NCBI GenBank assembly: GCA_041855445.1
Contig: JBHAEG010000007.1
Coordinates: 1-64,000, forward strand
From: Faucicola sp041855445
GTDB taxonomy: Bacteria > Pseudomonadota > Gammaproteobacteria > Pseudomonadales > Moraxellaceae
DNA: 64,000 bases
Direction: 5' to 3'
The notes under the pieces were generated by a model. It did not search any database and was not told where the DNA came from. It saw nothing but the letters and a program-made list of their open reading frames with translations. The translations under genes were made by a program, and so were the position numbers. Positions 32,252-41,606 of the stretch are shown here, piece by piece. Numbering within the stretch: position 1 is the first letter of the stretch; every line of letters begins with the position of its first letter.

Positions 32252-34540
32252 TCACAATTTTTCTGTGGCTTTTTGTTGAATATTTTTAATTTCAATACCT
32301 GTTTGATTGGCATTAAGACGTACAGAAACTACGCCTCCATCGACTAAATCACCAAATAAAATCATTTCTGCCAATGGTTTTTTAATTTCGTCTTGAATTA
32401 AACGACTCATTGGTCTTGCACCCATCAAGCGGTCATAACCTTTATTTGCCAGATAAATTTTCACCTCATCATCAATTTCTAGTATCACTTTTTTATCATC
32501 AAGTTGAGCTTGTAATTCAACTAAAAATTTATCAACCACTGAAATAATCACTTGTTTATCAAGGGCATTAAAATGAATAGTTGCATCTAATCGATTACGA
32601 AATTCTGGTGTAAATACCCGTTTGATTGCCTCGCTATTATCTTTACTATGGTCTTGTTGGGTAAAACCCATACTATTACGGCTGATACTATCTGCACCCA
32701 CATTGGTAGTCATAATTAAAATGACTTGTTTAAAATTGGCAGTTCTTCCGTTGTTATCCGTCAATGAACCATGGTCCATCACTTGCAATAGCAAATTAAA
32801 TACATCGGGGTGAGCTTTTTCAATTTCATCAAGTAACAAGACACAATGCGGAAATTGATTAATTTTTTCAGTTAATAGTCCACCTTGGTCAAATCCCACA
32901 TAACCTGGAGGAGCACCTATCAATCTTGATGCGGTGTGAGCCTCCATATATTCTGACATATCAAAACGCACTAATTCAATACCCAATAAATTGGCTAATT
33001 GTCGGCTAACTTCAGTTTTACCTACCCCTGTCGGACCTGCGAACATAAATGAGCCAATCGGCTTATCATCAGGTTTTAAACCTGCCCGTGATAGTTTGAT
33101 TGCATCTGCTAAAGTTTTAATCGCTTCATCTTGTCCAAATACCAGACGTTTTAAATCTCGCTCTAAATATTGTAAAACAGCTTTATCATCATTTGAAACG
33201 GATTTTTCAGGAATACGGGCAATTTTTGCCACAATTTTTTCAATTGCCATCACGTCAATGATAATGGGACTATCAGTCATTGCATTGCTTGAGGATTTTT
33301 TATGGTTTTGCAAGCGTACAAAAGCACCCGCTTCATCTACAACATCAATGGCTTTATCAGGCAAAAATCGCTCATGAATGTGTTTAACAGACAAATAAAC
33401 CGCACTCTTTAACGCATCATCTGTGTATTTAACCTGATGAAATTGCTCATATTTTTCTTTCAATCCTCGCAAAATATCAATCGTATCTTCAACACTTGGC
33501 TCATTAATATCTATTTTTTGAAAACGCCGTGATAACGCATGGTCTTTTTCAAAAACTTGTCGATATTCAGTAAAAGTCGTTGAACCAATACATCGTAAAT
33601 CACCATTGGCTAAGGCTGGTTTAATTAAATTTGATACGTCCATATTACTATTCATTGAGGAACCAGCCCCAATAATCATATGAATTTCATCAACAAATAA
33701 AATCGCATTAGGTTTTTGTTTTATTTCATTTAATAAGGCTTTTATTCTTTTTTCAAAATCACCACGATATTTAGTTCCAGCAATTAACGAACCAATATCT
33801 AAACTATAGATTTCACTATCTAACAAGGGTTTTGGGGCTTTTTTATTAACAATTAGCCACGCCAGCCCTTCAACCACAGAAGTTTTACCCACACCAGGGT
33901 CACCAACTAATAATGGATTATTTTTACGCCGACGGCACAAAATTTGAGCAGTTCGTTCAACTTCTGCCTGCCTGCCAATTAATGGGTCAATCTGACCAGA
34001 TAAAGCTTTTTCATTTAGATTAACTGCAAATTCAGCCAATGAATTTTTTTTAATTTTTACTGATTTATCTTCATCGTCAGCTAACAAGTTTTTTTCGATT
34101 TCTTCTTTGTTATCTCGTCCATGTGACAAATATTGAGTCAATTCTAAACGGGTAATCCCTTGTTTTTTCAATAGATATACAGCATAACTATCTCGTTCAG
34201 AAAACATCAATACCAAAATATCTGAGCCTTCGACTTTACGACTGTTATTGCTAGATTGCACATGAAAAATCGTTCGCTGTAAAATACGGTCAAAGCCTAA
34301 AGTTGTTTTAGGCGAAAAATCTAATTTATCTGCAACACAAGGCGTATGTTTATCAATATATTGTCGCAATTCTTCTGCAAGTTTACTAATATCTGCCCCA
34401 CAGGCAAGCAATGCTTCAACGGCATTTTCATTATCTAATAACGCTAACAATAAATGTTCAATAGTCAAATATTCATGCGATTGTTGTTTTGCAAATGTCA
34501 CCGCTTGTTGAATGGTGTTTTCTAATTGACGACTCAACAT
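32252..34540 (-). CDS. clpA: ATP-dependent Clp protease ATP-binding subunit ClpA
   Basis: The 762-residue unfoldase has the N-domain (residues 1-140), AAA1 with Walker A GDPGVGKTS near 215 and Walker B LFVDEIH near 285, and AAA2 with GPTGVGKTE near 500 and LLLDEIEKAHPDV near 568. The ClpP-docking loop reads MGF (residues 624-626) where E. coli has IGL. There is no ClpB-type coiled-coil middle domain, which fixes the identity. It works with ClpP and the adaptor ClpS. AAGGAAG precedes the ATG. Unusually, clpS is not adjacent: three unrelated genes and a terminator lie between. Confidence 0.96.
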   Translation of the reverse strand: MLSRQLENTIQQAVTFAKQQSHEYLTIEHLLLALLDNENAVEALLACGADISKLAEELRQYIDKHTPCVADKLDFSPKTTLGFDRILQRTIFHVQSSNNSRKVEGSDILVLMFSERDSYAVYLLKKQGITRLELTQYLSHGRDNKEEIEKNLLADDEDKSVKIKKNSLAEFAVNLNEKALSGQIDPLIGRQAEVERTAQILCRRRKNNPLLVGDPGVGKTSVVEGLAWLIVNKKAPKPLLDSEIYSLDIGSLIAGTKYRGDFEKRIKALLNEIKQKPNAILFVDEIHMIIGAGSSMNSNMDVSNLIKPALANGDLRCIGSTTFTEYRQVFEKDHALSRRFQKIDINEPSVEDTIDILRGLKEKYEQFHQVKYTDDALKSAVYLSVKHIHERFLPDKAIDVVDEAGAFVRLQNHKKSSSNAMTDSPIIIDVMAIEKIVAKIARIPEKSVSNDDKAVLQYLERDLKRLVFGQDEAIKTLADAIKLSRAGLKPDDKPIGSFMFAGPTGVGKTEVSRQLANLLGIELVRFDMSEYMEAHTASRLIGAPPGYVGFDQGGLLTEKINQFPHCVLLLDEIEKAHPDVFNLLLQVMDHGSLTDNNGRTANFKQVILIMTTNVGADSISRNSMGFTQQDHSKDNSEAIKRVFTPEFRNRLDATIHFNALDKQVIISVVDKFLVELQAQLDDKKVILEIDDEVKIYLANKGYDRLMGARPMSRLIQDEIKKPLAEMILFGDLVDGGVVSVRLNANQTGIEIKNIQQKATEKL

Positions 34541-34621
34541 AATACTTCCTTATTTTTTTCATTTAGAATAATATTGTGTTTAACACTAATGAAATCAAGG
34601 GGACATCATCAAGAAAAAACG

Positions 34622-34664
34622 ATACTCAACCCAAACTGTTATTTATACCGATTAGGTTGAGTAT
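34622..34664 (-). terminator. Terminator between the secreted-protein genes and clpA
   Basis: A perfect 10-bp inverted repeat (34622-34631 with 34655-34664) with a 23-nt loop is followed on the minus strand by CGTTTTTTC. It closes the transcript of the three upstream genes before clpA. Confidence 0.65.
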
Positions 34665-34684
34665 GATTATGAAAGATTAATAAT

Positions 34685-35077
34685 TTAACGTGTTTCAGGA
34701 TAAATATAAACAAAATTACGATATATTTCGACATTAATCACAGGATTACCATTCACAATGCGTCTCATCGTCGATTGCGATATATCACTTTGTCTGACTA
34801 ATCGTTCTAATCTAGCTCGACCATCTGTTGAATGCCCCATACAATCTGAAGTATCTGCTCCATCTACCTTACCAAAACGATAAAAATTTGCTCGGTCTTG
34901 ACGTAAAATTGCCGCGACACTGGATTTATTGACACCACTGGCTAGACGTTTACCCGAACTATTGACTTTATCTTTTGAAGAAATATAGGCAGTGTAACTA
35001 CATAAATAACCATCACCCGCCATTGCAAACATTGGCGACATCAACAAAACTGCCATTAATAATAACTTATTTTTCAT
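34685..35077 (-). CDS. Small exported protein, paralog of the neighbouring 172-residue protein
   Basis: A family of unknown function. The 130-residue protein has a signal peptide (cut after MFAMA near residue 20) and a mature domain of about 110 residues. It contains LCSY, a DKVNSSGKRL stretch, AAILRQDRANFY near residue 57, and a C-terminal INVEIYRNFVYI strand. Two cysteines (in LCSY and SDCMG) could form one disulfide in the periplasm. The start at 35077 fits GGAGA six bases upstream. It lies 22 bp after its paralog in the same direction and before a terminator. Confidence 0.75.
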   Translation of the reverse strand: MKNKLLLMAVLLMSPMFAMAGDGYLCSYTAYISSKDKVNSSGKRLASGVNKSSVAAILRQDRANFYRFGKVDGADTSDCMGHSTDGRARLERLVRQSDISQSTMRRIVNGNPVINVEIYRNFVYIYPETR

Positions 35078-35099
35078 AGTCATTCTCCATGTTTATTAT

Positions 35100-35618
35100 T
35101 TAACCAACTGCCCCATCATCATATTCATTAGTGCTGTCATCATGTTCATTGTTATATTCATTATATTCGTTATTATCACTGTAATCATCTTCAGGCTCAG
35201 GAGCTACTTCATCATTTTCCCAACCTTCAAGAAATTCTACATTGACAGTGTTTGCATACACATTCACTTGTAATATACCAGTACCATGAATTAATGTTTG
35301 CATGACATCAGGTGATATTTGACTTTTTTGAATTTTCTTTTCAAAGTTAGCCCGTTTTTTTACCGTATTTAAGTCACATCTGCCAGCAGTTTCAATTTGA
35401 TAATCTGCGTTTCCAGTATAATAATTTGCTCGGTCTTGACGTAAAATTGCCGCAAAGCTTATTTTATCATTCGCTAAATATATCAATGATTTGCCAACAC
35501 TATTATATTTATCTTGGTCATTAATTAATGTCTGATAGCTACATACCAATCTTGCATGTCCTGTGGTAGATAACCCTAATAACACTGCGGTTGCTAACAT
35601 AAATGCTTTAATTTTCAT
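35100..35618 (-). CDS. Small exported protein with acidic tail, paralog of the next gene
   Basis: The 172-residue protein begins with a signal peptide (cut near TTGHA, residue 22) and shares the unknown mature domain of its downstream neighbour: VCSY, DKYNSVGKSL, AAILRQDRANYY, and a C-terminal LQVNVYANTVNVEF strand. The two cysteines correspond. It adds a roughly 40-residue tail of Asp, Glu, Asn and Tyr (about residues 132-168). A 31-bp stretch encoding the shared motif is identical at DNA level in both genes. GAGGAGATG-like bases precede the start. I do not recognise a function. Confidence 0.75.
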   Translation of the reverse strand: MKIKAFMLATAVLLGLSTTGHARLVCSYQTLINDQDKYNSVGKSLIYLANDKISFAAILRQDRANYYTGNADYQIETAGRCDLNTVKKRANFEKKIQKSQISPDVMQTLIHGTGILQVNVYANTVNVEFLEGWENDEVAPEPEDDYSDNNEYNEYNNEHDDSTNEYDDGAVG

Positions 35619-35663
35619 TACCTCATCTCCTCATTTAATCCTATATACTTAACGACCATGTTA

Positions 35664-36449
35664 CTACAAACTAATTTTTCTACATTCTGGAATGAGCAAT
35701 TCGGGACGATACTCAAAATGTACAGAGTCATAACTTGCCCATTTACCACCCCAAATAAAACCATATTTTTCAAAAATTTTCACAATTTTTTGTAATTTTT
35801 CATCTGCCATCAATTGTTTTGGATAAGGGCAAACCACATCTTCAGACTTACAGCCATCCCAACGCCAATATTTATGTAAATGTTTAGGCAATTGAAAATC
35901 AATCGCCACACCAAAACTATGCGAGCTTAATCGATTTGTACCAGCAATTTTTCTAAAATTTAATGTCCCTAATGATTGATTAACATATTTTACCAATGTT
36001 GGGTCATTCGCAATTTCATTGCCAACTTTTTGTAATTGCTCCGATGCACCATTAAGTCGATTAAATTTTACCTTAGAATTTGCTGGTTTCCAATAAACAG
36101 AAACCATATTTTTATTAACTTCTGCTAATGATGTCCCATACATGAATTTAAAAAAATCATCATTTCTTAAACGTCCTGCATCTTGGTATTGTTTTGGTAT
36201 GCTAAAATTTAATGGATATGATTGTGACAACTGGTCAGCGACACTCGCTTTATTTAAACGTTGGCTAAAAGGTAAGTTTGACACTTGCCCAATGGCTAAA
36301 GTTTTTTGATTATTAAAAGTAATAATGCCTTGTTGAACTGATTTAATTTCTGGGTAGGCTTTAGTTAAACATAATGCAATATTATTACTCGCTAATGCTG
36401 TAGAATAGCTTAACATTGTTATAGTTAATAATATCGCTTGCTTTAACAT
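35664..36449 (-). CDS. Exported M15-family (D,D/L,D-carboxypeptidase-like) metallopeptidase
   Basis: The 261-residue protein has a signal peptide (cut near ALA, residue 20) and a C-terminal M15 domain. The zinc ligands appear as His177 and Asp184 in SHSFGVAIDF and His244 in VHFEY, with Glu246 nearby. WGGKW at about 233 is the usual flanking motif. M15 peptidases trim peptidoglycan peptides. Residues 20-120 are unfamiliar. Cysteines near 200 and 207 could pair. It heads the three-gene group between clpS and clpA, with gaps of only 16-45 bp. Confidence 0.85.
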   Translation of the reverse strand: MLKQAILLTITMLSYSTALASNNIALCLTKAYPEIKSVQQGIITFNNQKTLAIGQVSNLPFSQRLNKASVADQLSQSYPLNFSIPKQYQDAGRLRNDDFFKFMYGTSLAEVNKNMVSVYWKPANSKVKFNRLNGASEQLQKVGNEIANDPTLVKYVNQSLGTLNFRKIAGTNRLSSHSFGVAIDFQLPKHLHKYWRWDGCKSEDVVCPYPKQLMADEKLQKIVKIFEKYGFIWGGKWASYDSVHFEYRPELLIPECRKISL

Positions 36450-36517
36450 TTTTAAAACTCTGGATTATTATATATTATATTTTTCAACATAGCATATTTT
36501 AAAAATGTTGTCTAGTA

Positions 36518-36916
36518 TTAATTATCACCTTGTGGTTCAACCATTGTTAATAATGGATATTCTGCCTGTTGTGCTAAATGATTAGCCTGAATAGATTTTG
36601 TTTCGGCAATATCTTTAGGATAGATACCTACAATTGCTTTACCTTGATGATGAATGGTCAGCATAATTTCGACAGCTTTTTCTAAATGATGATTAAAATA
36701 ATTTTGTAAAATTTCTACCACAAAATCCATTGGTGTATAATCATCATTATACATAACCACCGCATATAAGCTAGGTCTTTTCAGCTCTGGGTCAGCTAAG
36801 CTAACTTCAACATCTGACACTTCTTCTGGCTCTGGGCGGTGTTGTTCTTGCATATAATAGGGAAATGTTGAAGTTAAAACAGGCATTATCATAAGTTTAC
36901 GATTATTGTTTAACAT
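36518..36916 (-). CDS. clpS: ATP-dependent Clp protease adaptor ClpS
   Basis: ClpS delivers N-degron substrates to ClpA. The core (about residues 48-130) carries the family motifs YAVVMYNDDYTPMDFVVEIL, with the NDDYTPM substrate-pocket residues, and HHQGKAIVGIYPKDIAETK. The protein is 132 residues from the first ATG against 106 in E. coli. The actual start may be an internal ATG (residue 9, 11 or 22), as no ribosome site is decisive. It lies 15 bp after the coiled-coil protein gene and is separated from clpA by three genes. Confidence 0.92.
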   Translation of the reverse strand: MLNNNRKLMIMPVLTSTFPYYMQEQHRPEPEEVSDVEVSLADPELKRPSLYAVVMYNDDYTPMDFVVEILQNYFNHHLEKAVEIMLTIHHQGKAIVGIYPKDIAETKSIQANHLAQQAEYPLLTMVEPQGDN

Positions 36917-36931
36917 GATACATTGATTTCA

Positions 36932-37822
36932 TTATTCACTAGTTTTCTTGCTGGTATCTGAAGAGTTTTCAGACGGTTCATTTGGCTGTTTTTCAACCTT
37001 ACTGGTCACTTTGACTTCGCCATCAATCGGACGATGATCAGTTGCTGGGGTTTCTTCTAAGGAATAAGGCATGTTATCTACAGGTTTACCCAATTGCCAA
37101 TTATAAATTTGCTCAACGATTTCTTCATCAACTTGAATTTCAAGCTTGGCTTGTTTTGGATTAAAGCCTTTTGGCATTAAAAACCGTCCACGAATACGAG
37201 CAACACCATGAATATCATAGGTTTTTGGCTCTAATGGTACATCAACCATATTCACTTCGTCTAATAAAGTTAATGTTACTGTCAATTTTTTACTTTTATT
37301 ATTTTTATCAAGCATTGCCACATCAAAACGATATTCATAAGCATTTTCAGGCAATGGGGCAATTTTTGCACCAATAATTTGTAATGGAATACCTCCTTGT
37401 TCTGCCAATACTTTGGTATATACTTCATTATTTTGACGTAATTGCAAATTCGTCACTTCTAACTTTTGTAGATTTTCTCGTAAATCAGCCAAATTATTTA
37501 AACTAATATCACGTTCTTGTTCGGCTGTTTCAAGTTGCCCTTGTAAAACTTGGGTTTTTAACTTGAGTGCTTTAATGTTTCGACTAGAGACCTCTTCGCC
37601 ATCAGCCTCTTTTTTTGCTTTTTCATCAGCATAACTGATACCTTGTTGATAGCCTATGCGTTGCCCAAAAATCAATGCAACTAAGGCGACCAATAATAAA
37701 CTGACACCAAATGCAATAAATATTCCAGAGACATTGCCTTTTTGGAATGATTTAATGATTTTTTGTCCTTTATTCGGTGTTGATGTTGCTACTTTGTTGT
37801 TATTTAAGAAAAATAAACCCAT
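36932..37822 (-). CDS. Membrane-anchored coiled-coil protein (probably DUF6776-like)
   Basis: The 296-residue protein has one membrane helix (about residues 33-54) and a predicted coiled coil (about 78-135, rich in Leu/Gln/Glu heptads). A beta-rich domain follows (about 150-250, with YEYRFDVAML and GVARIRGRFLMPKGF), then a Lys/Glu/Ser tail. The layout recalls DUF6776 proteins, often found near argC in Pseudomonas-type genomes. That assignment is from memory and gene context only. It is immediately upstream of clpS, which may share its promoter. AGAGAA precedes the ATG. Confidence 0.65.
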   Translation of the reverse strand: MGLFFLNNNKVATSTPNKGQKIIKSFQKGNVSGIFIAFGVSLLLVALVALIFGQRIGYQQGISYADEKAKKEADGEEVSSRNIKALKLKTQVLQGQLETAEQERDISLNNLADLRENLQKLEVTNLQLRQNNEVYTKVLAEQGGIPLQIIGAKIAPLPENAYEYRFDVAMLDKNNKSKKLTVTLTLLDEVNMVDVPLEPKTYDIHGVARIRGRFLMPKGFNPKQAKLEIQVDEEIVEQIYNWQLGKPVDNMPYSLEETPATDHRPIDGEVKVTSKVEKQPNEPSENSSDTSKKTSE

Positions 37823-38029
37823 AAATATTCTCTTTTGTATCAGAAGAATACAAACATTTTTTCACCTTGATGAAGGACAAAAAACCACCATGCCACAACA
37901 TCAAAGTAGCCACCTGACAAATTCAAAAAGGCATTATCTACTTAAATGTAATAGTTTTCAAGCATTTAAAACAAAACTATGGTAAATGATTATCATTTAA
38001 TAAACTAAATAATCCTTTTTTTCATGGAG

Positions 38030-39100
38030 TTAAGGCACAACAGGTGCAAGCGTTAGCCCTGTATTTTCAGGCAAACCAAATAAAATATTCATATTTTGTA
38101 CAGCCTGACCTGATGCCCCTTTGACGAGATTATCTTGCACAACCAAAATTGTTGCCATCGCAGAATTTTCCAAAGTTTGTACTGCGATGCGTAGTCGATT
38201 ACTCGCTCTGACGCTACGAGTATCTGGATATTGTCCTTTTGCCAATACATCAATAAAATATTCATTTTGATAGCTATTTTCATAAAGTTGTTGCAAATCA
38301 ATAGCTTGTCCTGCCTGTGTTAAACGTATATGAATTGTGGTAAACATACCTCGTATCATTGGTACTAAATGTGGTACAAAACGAATATCATGATATTGTA
38401 CATTATGACTATTTTGAGCTAATAGGCGATGAATCCCTTGTTCAATTTCGGGTAAATGACGATGCCCTGCTACCCCATATGCCGAAAAATTATCTGAAGT
38501 TTCACTAAAATTTAAATTGAGTTTTGCCTGACGACCTGCCCCAGAAACCCCTGATTTTGCATCGATAACAATCCAAGGTTCAATTAAAGCTTGACCACGA
38601 GAATTTTGTAATTCAATTAATGGCTTTAATCCCAAAATTGCTGTGGTTGGGTAACAACCTGGATTACCAATAATATCAGCTTGGGCAATAGCTTGTCGAT
38701 TAATTTCAGGCAATCCATAGGCAGATTTTTCTAATAAGTCTATACAATTATGTTGCATTCCATACCATGCTTCAAAATCCGCCAAAGACTGTAAACGAAA
38801 ATCTGCAGCTAAATCAATGACCTTAGTATTATTTTCCACTAAAAAACGAGCGTGTTGCATTGCTACGCCATGCGGTGTAGCAAAAAATACTACATCACAT
38901 TTGGCTAATTGATTTTCATCTAAATCAGAAAATACTAAGTCGCTAACGCCTCGTAAGCTTGGAAAAATGCTATCAACTCGCTTGCCTGCCTCACTACGAG
39001 AGGTCAGCAATACAATTTCTGCATTTGGGTGTTGTGATAATAATCGAATTAACTCAACCCCCGTATAACCTGTTCCACCAACAATGGCTACTTTTATCAT
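38030..39100 (-). CDS. argC: N-acetyl-gamma-glutamyl-phosphate reductase
   Basis: ArgC performs the third step of arginine synthesis, reducing N-acetylglutamyl phosphate with NADPH. The 356-residue protein shows the dinucleotide motif VGGTGYTGVELIRLL near the N-terminus, GNPGCYPTTA near 146 with the catalytic Cys, the SGVSGAGR loop near 188, and the His-containing HRHLPEIEQG near 215. TTAGGTAAAG precedes the ATG. It follows hemE with a 31-bp gap in the same direction, so hemE-argC may be co-transcribed. Confidence 0.96.
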   Translation of the reverse strand: MIKVAIVGGTGYTGVELIRLLSQHPNAEIVLLTSRSEAGKRVDSIFPSLRGVSDLVFSDLDENQLAKCDVVFFATPHGVAMQHARFLVENNTKVIDLAADFRLQSLADFEAWYGMQHNCIDLLEKSAYGLPEINRQAIAQADIIGNPGCYPTTAILGLKPLIELQNSRGQALIEPWIVIDAKSGVSGAGRQAKLNLNFSETSDNFSAYGVAGHRHLPEIEQGIHRLLAQNSHNVQYHDIRFVPHLVPMIRGMFTTIHIRLTQAGQAIDLQQLYENSYQNEYFIDVLAKGQYPDTRSVRASNRLRIAVQTLENSAMATILVVQDNLVKGASGQAVQNMNILFGLPENTGLTLAPVVP

Positions 39101-39131
39101 AAACTTTACCTAACTGATATTTGATAAAAAA

Positions 39132-40205
39132 TTAATTAATTGAATAACTGTGTACTGCGTCAATAAAGGCTTTTGCATGGTCTGGATTGACCCACTGATT
39201 AATGCCATGCCCAAGATTAGCAATATAACCTGTTTTTACCCCGTTGGCATAGGCATCAGCTAACATCAAATGCGTTTGTCGGGTAATTTCTTCAGGACTA
39301 GCAAATAATGTCGCAGGGTCGAGATTACCTTGTAATGCAATAGATTTTTGAGAAACAATTTGTCTTGCTGTATTTAGTGGCATTGTCCAATCTAGTCCTA
39401 ACGCATTTGCTCCGCTTTCTGCCTGAATATCTAGCCACAATCCACCACCTTTAGTAAATAGCACAATAGGCACATCAGGGTGACGCTGTTTCAATGCCTG
39501 CACTACTTGATAATTATATTGATGAGAAAACTCAATAAATTGACGATGAGCCAATGCACCGCCCCAGCTATCAAAAATTTGTACTAATTGAGCACCAGCC
39601 TGAATTTGAGCTGATAAATAATCGACTATCGCTTTGGTTAATTTAGTTAATAATGCGTGTAATGTGGCAGGTTCACTGTATAACATGGCTTTGGTATGAC
39701 GAAACTCTTTAGAGCTACCACCTTCAACCATATATGTCGCTAATGTCCATGCACTACCTGAAAAACCAAATAAAGGTGCTAATCCATTCAATTCATGACG
39801 AATATTAGTCACGGCTTTCATCACATAATCTAGTGCATCTGCCATATCAACGTCAGGCAAGGCTTCTACATCAGTAAGGCTACGCACAGTTTTTTTAAAT
39901 TTTGGACCTTCGCCTGTTTCAAAATATAAACCTAAACCCAACGCATCAGGAATGGTTAAAATATCGCTAAACAAAATCCCAGCATCTAAGTCAAAACGGC
40001 GAAATGGTTGCAATGTGACTTCTGTTGCCTTATCTACATCTTTACATAAACTTAAAAAATCGCCAGCTTCTGCTCGAGTTGCTTTATATTCTGGCAGATA
40101 ACGTCCTGCCTGTCGCATCATCCAAACAGGTGTTGTATCAATTTTTTCAAAGCGAATAGCTTTTAATAAACGGTCATTTTTTAGAGCAGGAAAATTATTC
40201 GACAT
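39132..40205 (-). CDS. hemE: Uroporphyrinogen decarboxylase
   Basis: HemE converts uroporphyrinogen III to coproporphyrinogen III. The 357-residue protein has the N-terminal signature PVWMMRQAGRYLPEY near residue 26, FSDILTIPDALG near 78, GFSGSAWTLATYMVEGG near 143, FDSWGGALAH near 209, and the C-terminal NLGHGI. AGGTTTAAAAA precedes the ATG. It lies between proB and argC, all leftward. The cell therefore makes its own heme as well as importing it. Confidence 0.97.
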   Translation of the reverse strand: MSNNFPALKNDRLLKAIRFEKIDTTPVWMMRQAGRYLPEYKATRAEAGDFLSLCKDVDKATEVTLQPFRRFDLDAGILFSDILTIPDALGLGLYFETGEGPKFKKTVRSLTDVEALPDVDMADALDYVMKAVTNIRHELNGLAPLFGFSGSAWTLATYMVEGGSSKEFRHTKAMLYSEPATLHALLTKLTKAIVDYLSAQIQAGAQLVQIFDSWGGALAHRQFIEFSHQYNYQVVQALKQRHPDVPIVLFTKGGGLWLDIQAESGANALGLDWTMPLNTARQIVSQKSIALQGNLDPATLFASPEEITRQTHLMLADAYANGVKTGYIANLGHGINQWVNPDHAKAFIDAVHSYSIN

Positions 40206-40253
40206 TTTTTAAACCTTAATCTAGCCTATTGTATCAATATATCATGATACAAA

Positions 40254-41375
40254 TTAAACAATTATCGCCATATTATCACGATGTATAATCACAGGATTTT
40301 GATGCTGTCGCTCAATTAATAACTGTTTGGCTTCTCGAGCAGAATAACTCACCTGTCCAACGGCAACTCTCACCCCTTGAGAATTGACACATTCCACAAC
40401 ATCGCCATTATCAAAATCACCTTGAATTTCTACAACCCCAACAGATAATAAACTTTTACCATTATTAACAATTGCCTCGACAGCCCCATCATCAATAATC
40501 AGCTTGCCTGCCATGCGTAAATGTGCCGCTAACCATTGTTTTTTCGCAATTAATTTATCTGCTTCATTAGTCGTCAATAATGTACCTATCTGTTCTCCTG
40601 CTACTACCCGAGTAATCACATTATCAATCGTGCCACTGGCAATAACTGTTGGGCAACCACCCATCGCCGATAACCGAGCCGCTCGAATTTTGGTAAACAT
40701 ACCACCACTGCCAAGCTTGCCACCTTCCCCAGCAATATCAAATAAATAATCTGCCATCGCCCGTTCAGTATGAATTAAAGTTGCATTTGGATTAGTTCGA
40801 GGATTATCCGTAAATACGCCCTGTTGGTCAGTTAAGATAATATATAAGTCTGCCTTTACCATCGTGGCGACCATCGCCCCTAAACTATCATTATCGCCAA
40901 ACTTAATTTCATCAATACTAACTGTATCATTTTCATTAATGACAGGTAATACCCGCCAATCTAATAATTGATTTAACGCATTAGCGGTATTTAAATAACG
41001 TACTCGATTAGCAAGGTCATCATGTGTTAGCAAAAGTTGAGAACTTTGCACACCATATTGAATAAGAGCTGACCACCATGTTTCAATCAAACCCATCTGC
41101 CCAATGGCTGCACACGCTTGTAATGCTTGTAATTTTTTTGGACGCTCTTCAAGGTTCATACGCACGACACCTTCAGCGATTGCCCCTGAAGACACTAATA
41201 ATACTTGATAGCCTTGATTGTGTAATTTGGCAATTTGCTTTGCCCACTCATAAATTGAGGTACGGTCTAATCCTCGACCATTATTTGTTAATAATGATGA
41301 GCCGATTTTTACCACTATCGTTTTTAAATTAAAATTACGAGTTTGTAAGATGTTTGATGTGTCTGTCACGTTCAT
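40254..41375 (-). CDS. proB: Glutamate 5-kinase
   Basis: ProB phosphorylates glutamate in the first step of proline synthesis. The 373-residue protein has an amino-acid kinase domain (about residues 18-265): VVKIGSSLLTNNGRGLD, VSSGAIAEG near 62, VINENDTVSIDEIKFGDND near 144 and GGMFTKIRAA near 224. A C-terminal PUA domain (about 285-365) carries LLSVGVVEIQGDFDNGDVV and GQVSYSA. The proA gene is not in the window. The ribosome site is weak. An N-terminal extension of about 15 residues precedes the kinase core. Confidence 0.95.
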   Translation of the reverse strand: MNVTDTSNILQTRNFNLKTIVVKIGSSLLTNNGRGLDRTSIYEWAKQIAKLHNQGYQVLLVSSGAIAEGVVRMNLEERPKKLQALQACAAIGQMGLIETWWSALIQYGVQSSQLLLTHDDLANRVRYLNTANALNQLLDWRVLPVINENDTVSIDEIKFGDNDSLGAMVATMVKADLYIILTDQQGVFTDNPRTNPNATLIHTERAMADYLFDIAGEGGKLGSGGMFTKIRAARLSAMGGCPTVIASGTIDNVITRVVAGEQIGTLLTTNEADKLIAKKQWLAAHLRMAGKLIIDDGAVEAIVNNGKSLLSVGVVEIQGDFDNGDVVECVNSQGVRVAVGQVSYSAREAKQLLIERQHQNPVIIHRDNMAIIV

Positions 41376-41606
41376 AGCGATTTATCCATGAAAATGTATT
41401 CACAGGCATTATATCTGATAATATCAATTAAGTGTAACACAAGCTTACATCAGTTACTAAAAAATATTATATTGTAACATAATTTGCAGAATATTTCTTA
41501 TGAAAAAAAGTAAGGGGATTGTCAAGCATCTAATCTTTTTTTTCCTTTTCAAAAGCTATAATTTAGCGTATAAATAGCATATCCACAATATATAAGAGGA
41601 TTTAGT

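Noticed and set aside
34885..35453. Direct repeat as evidence for a mobile element
   Set aside because: The 31-bp repeat lies inside two paralogous coding regions at the same motif; there is no transposase or terminal inverted repeat.
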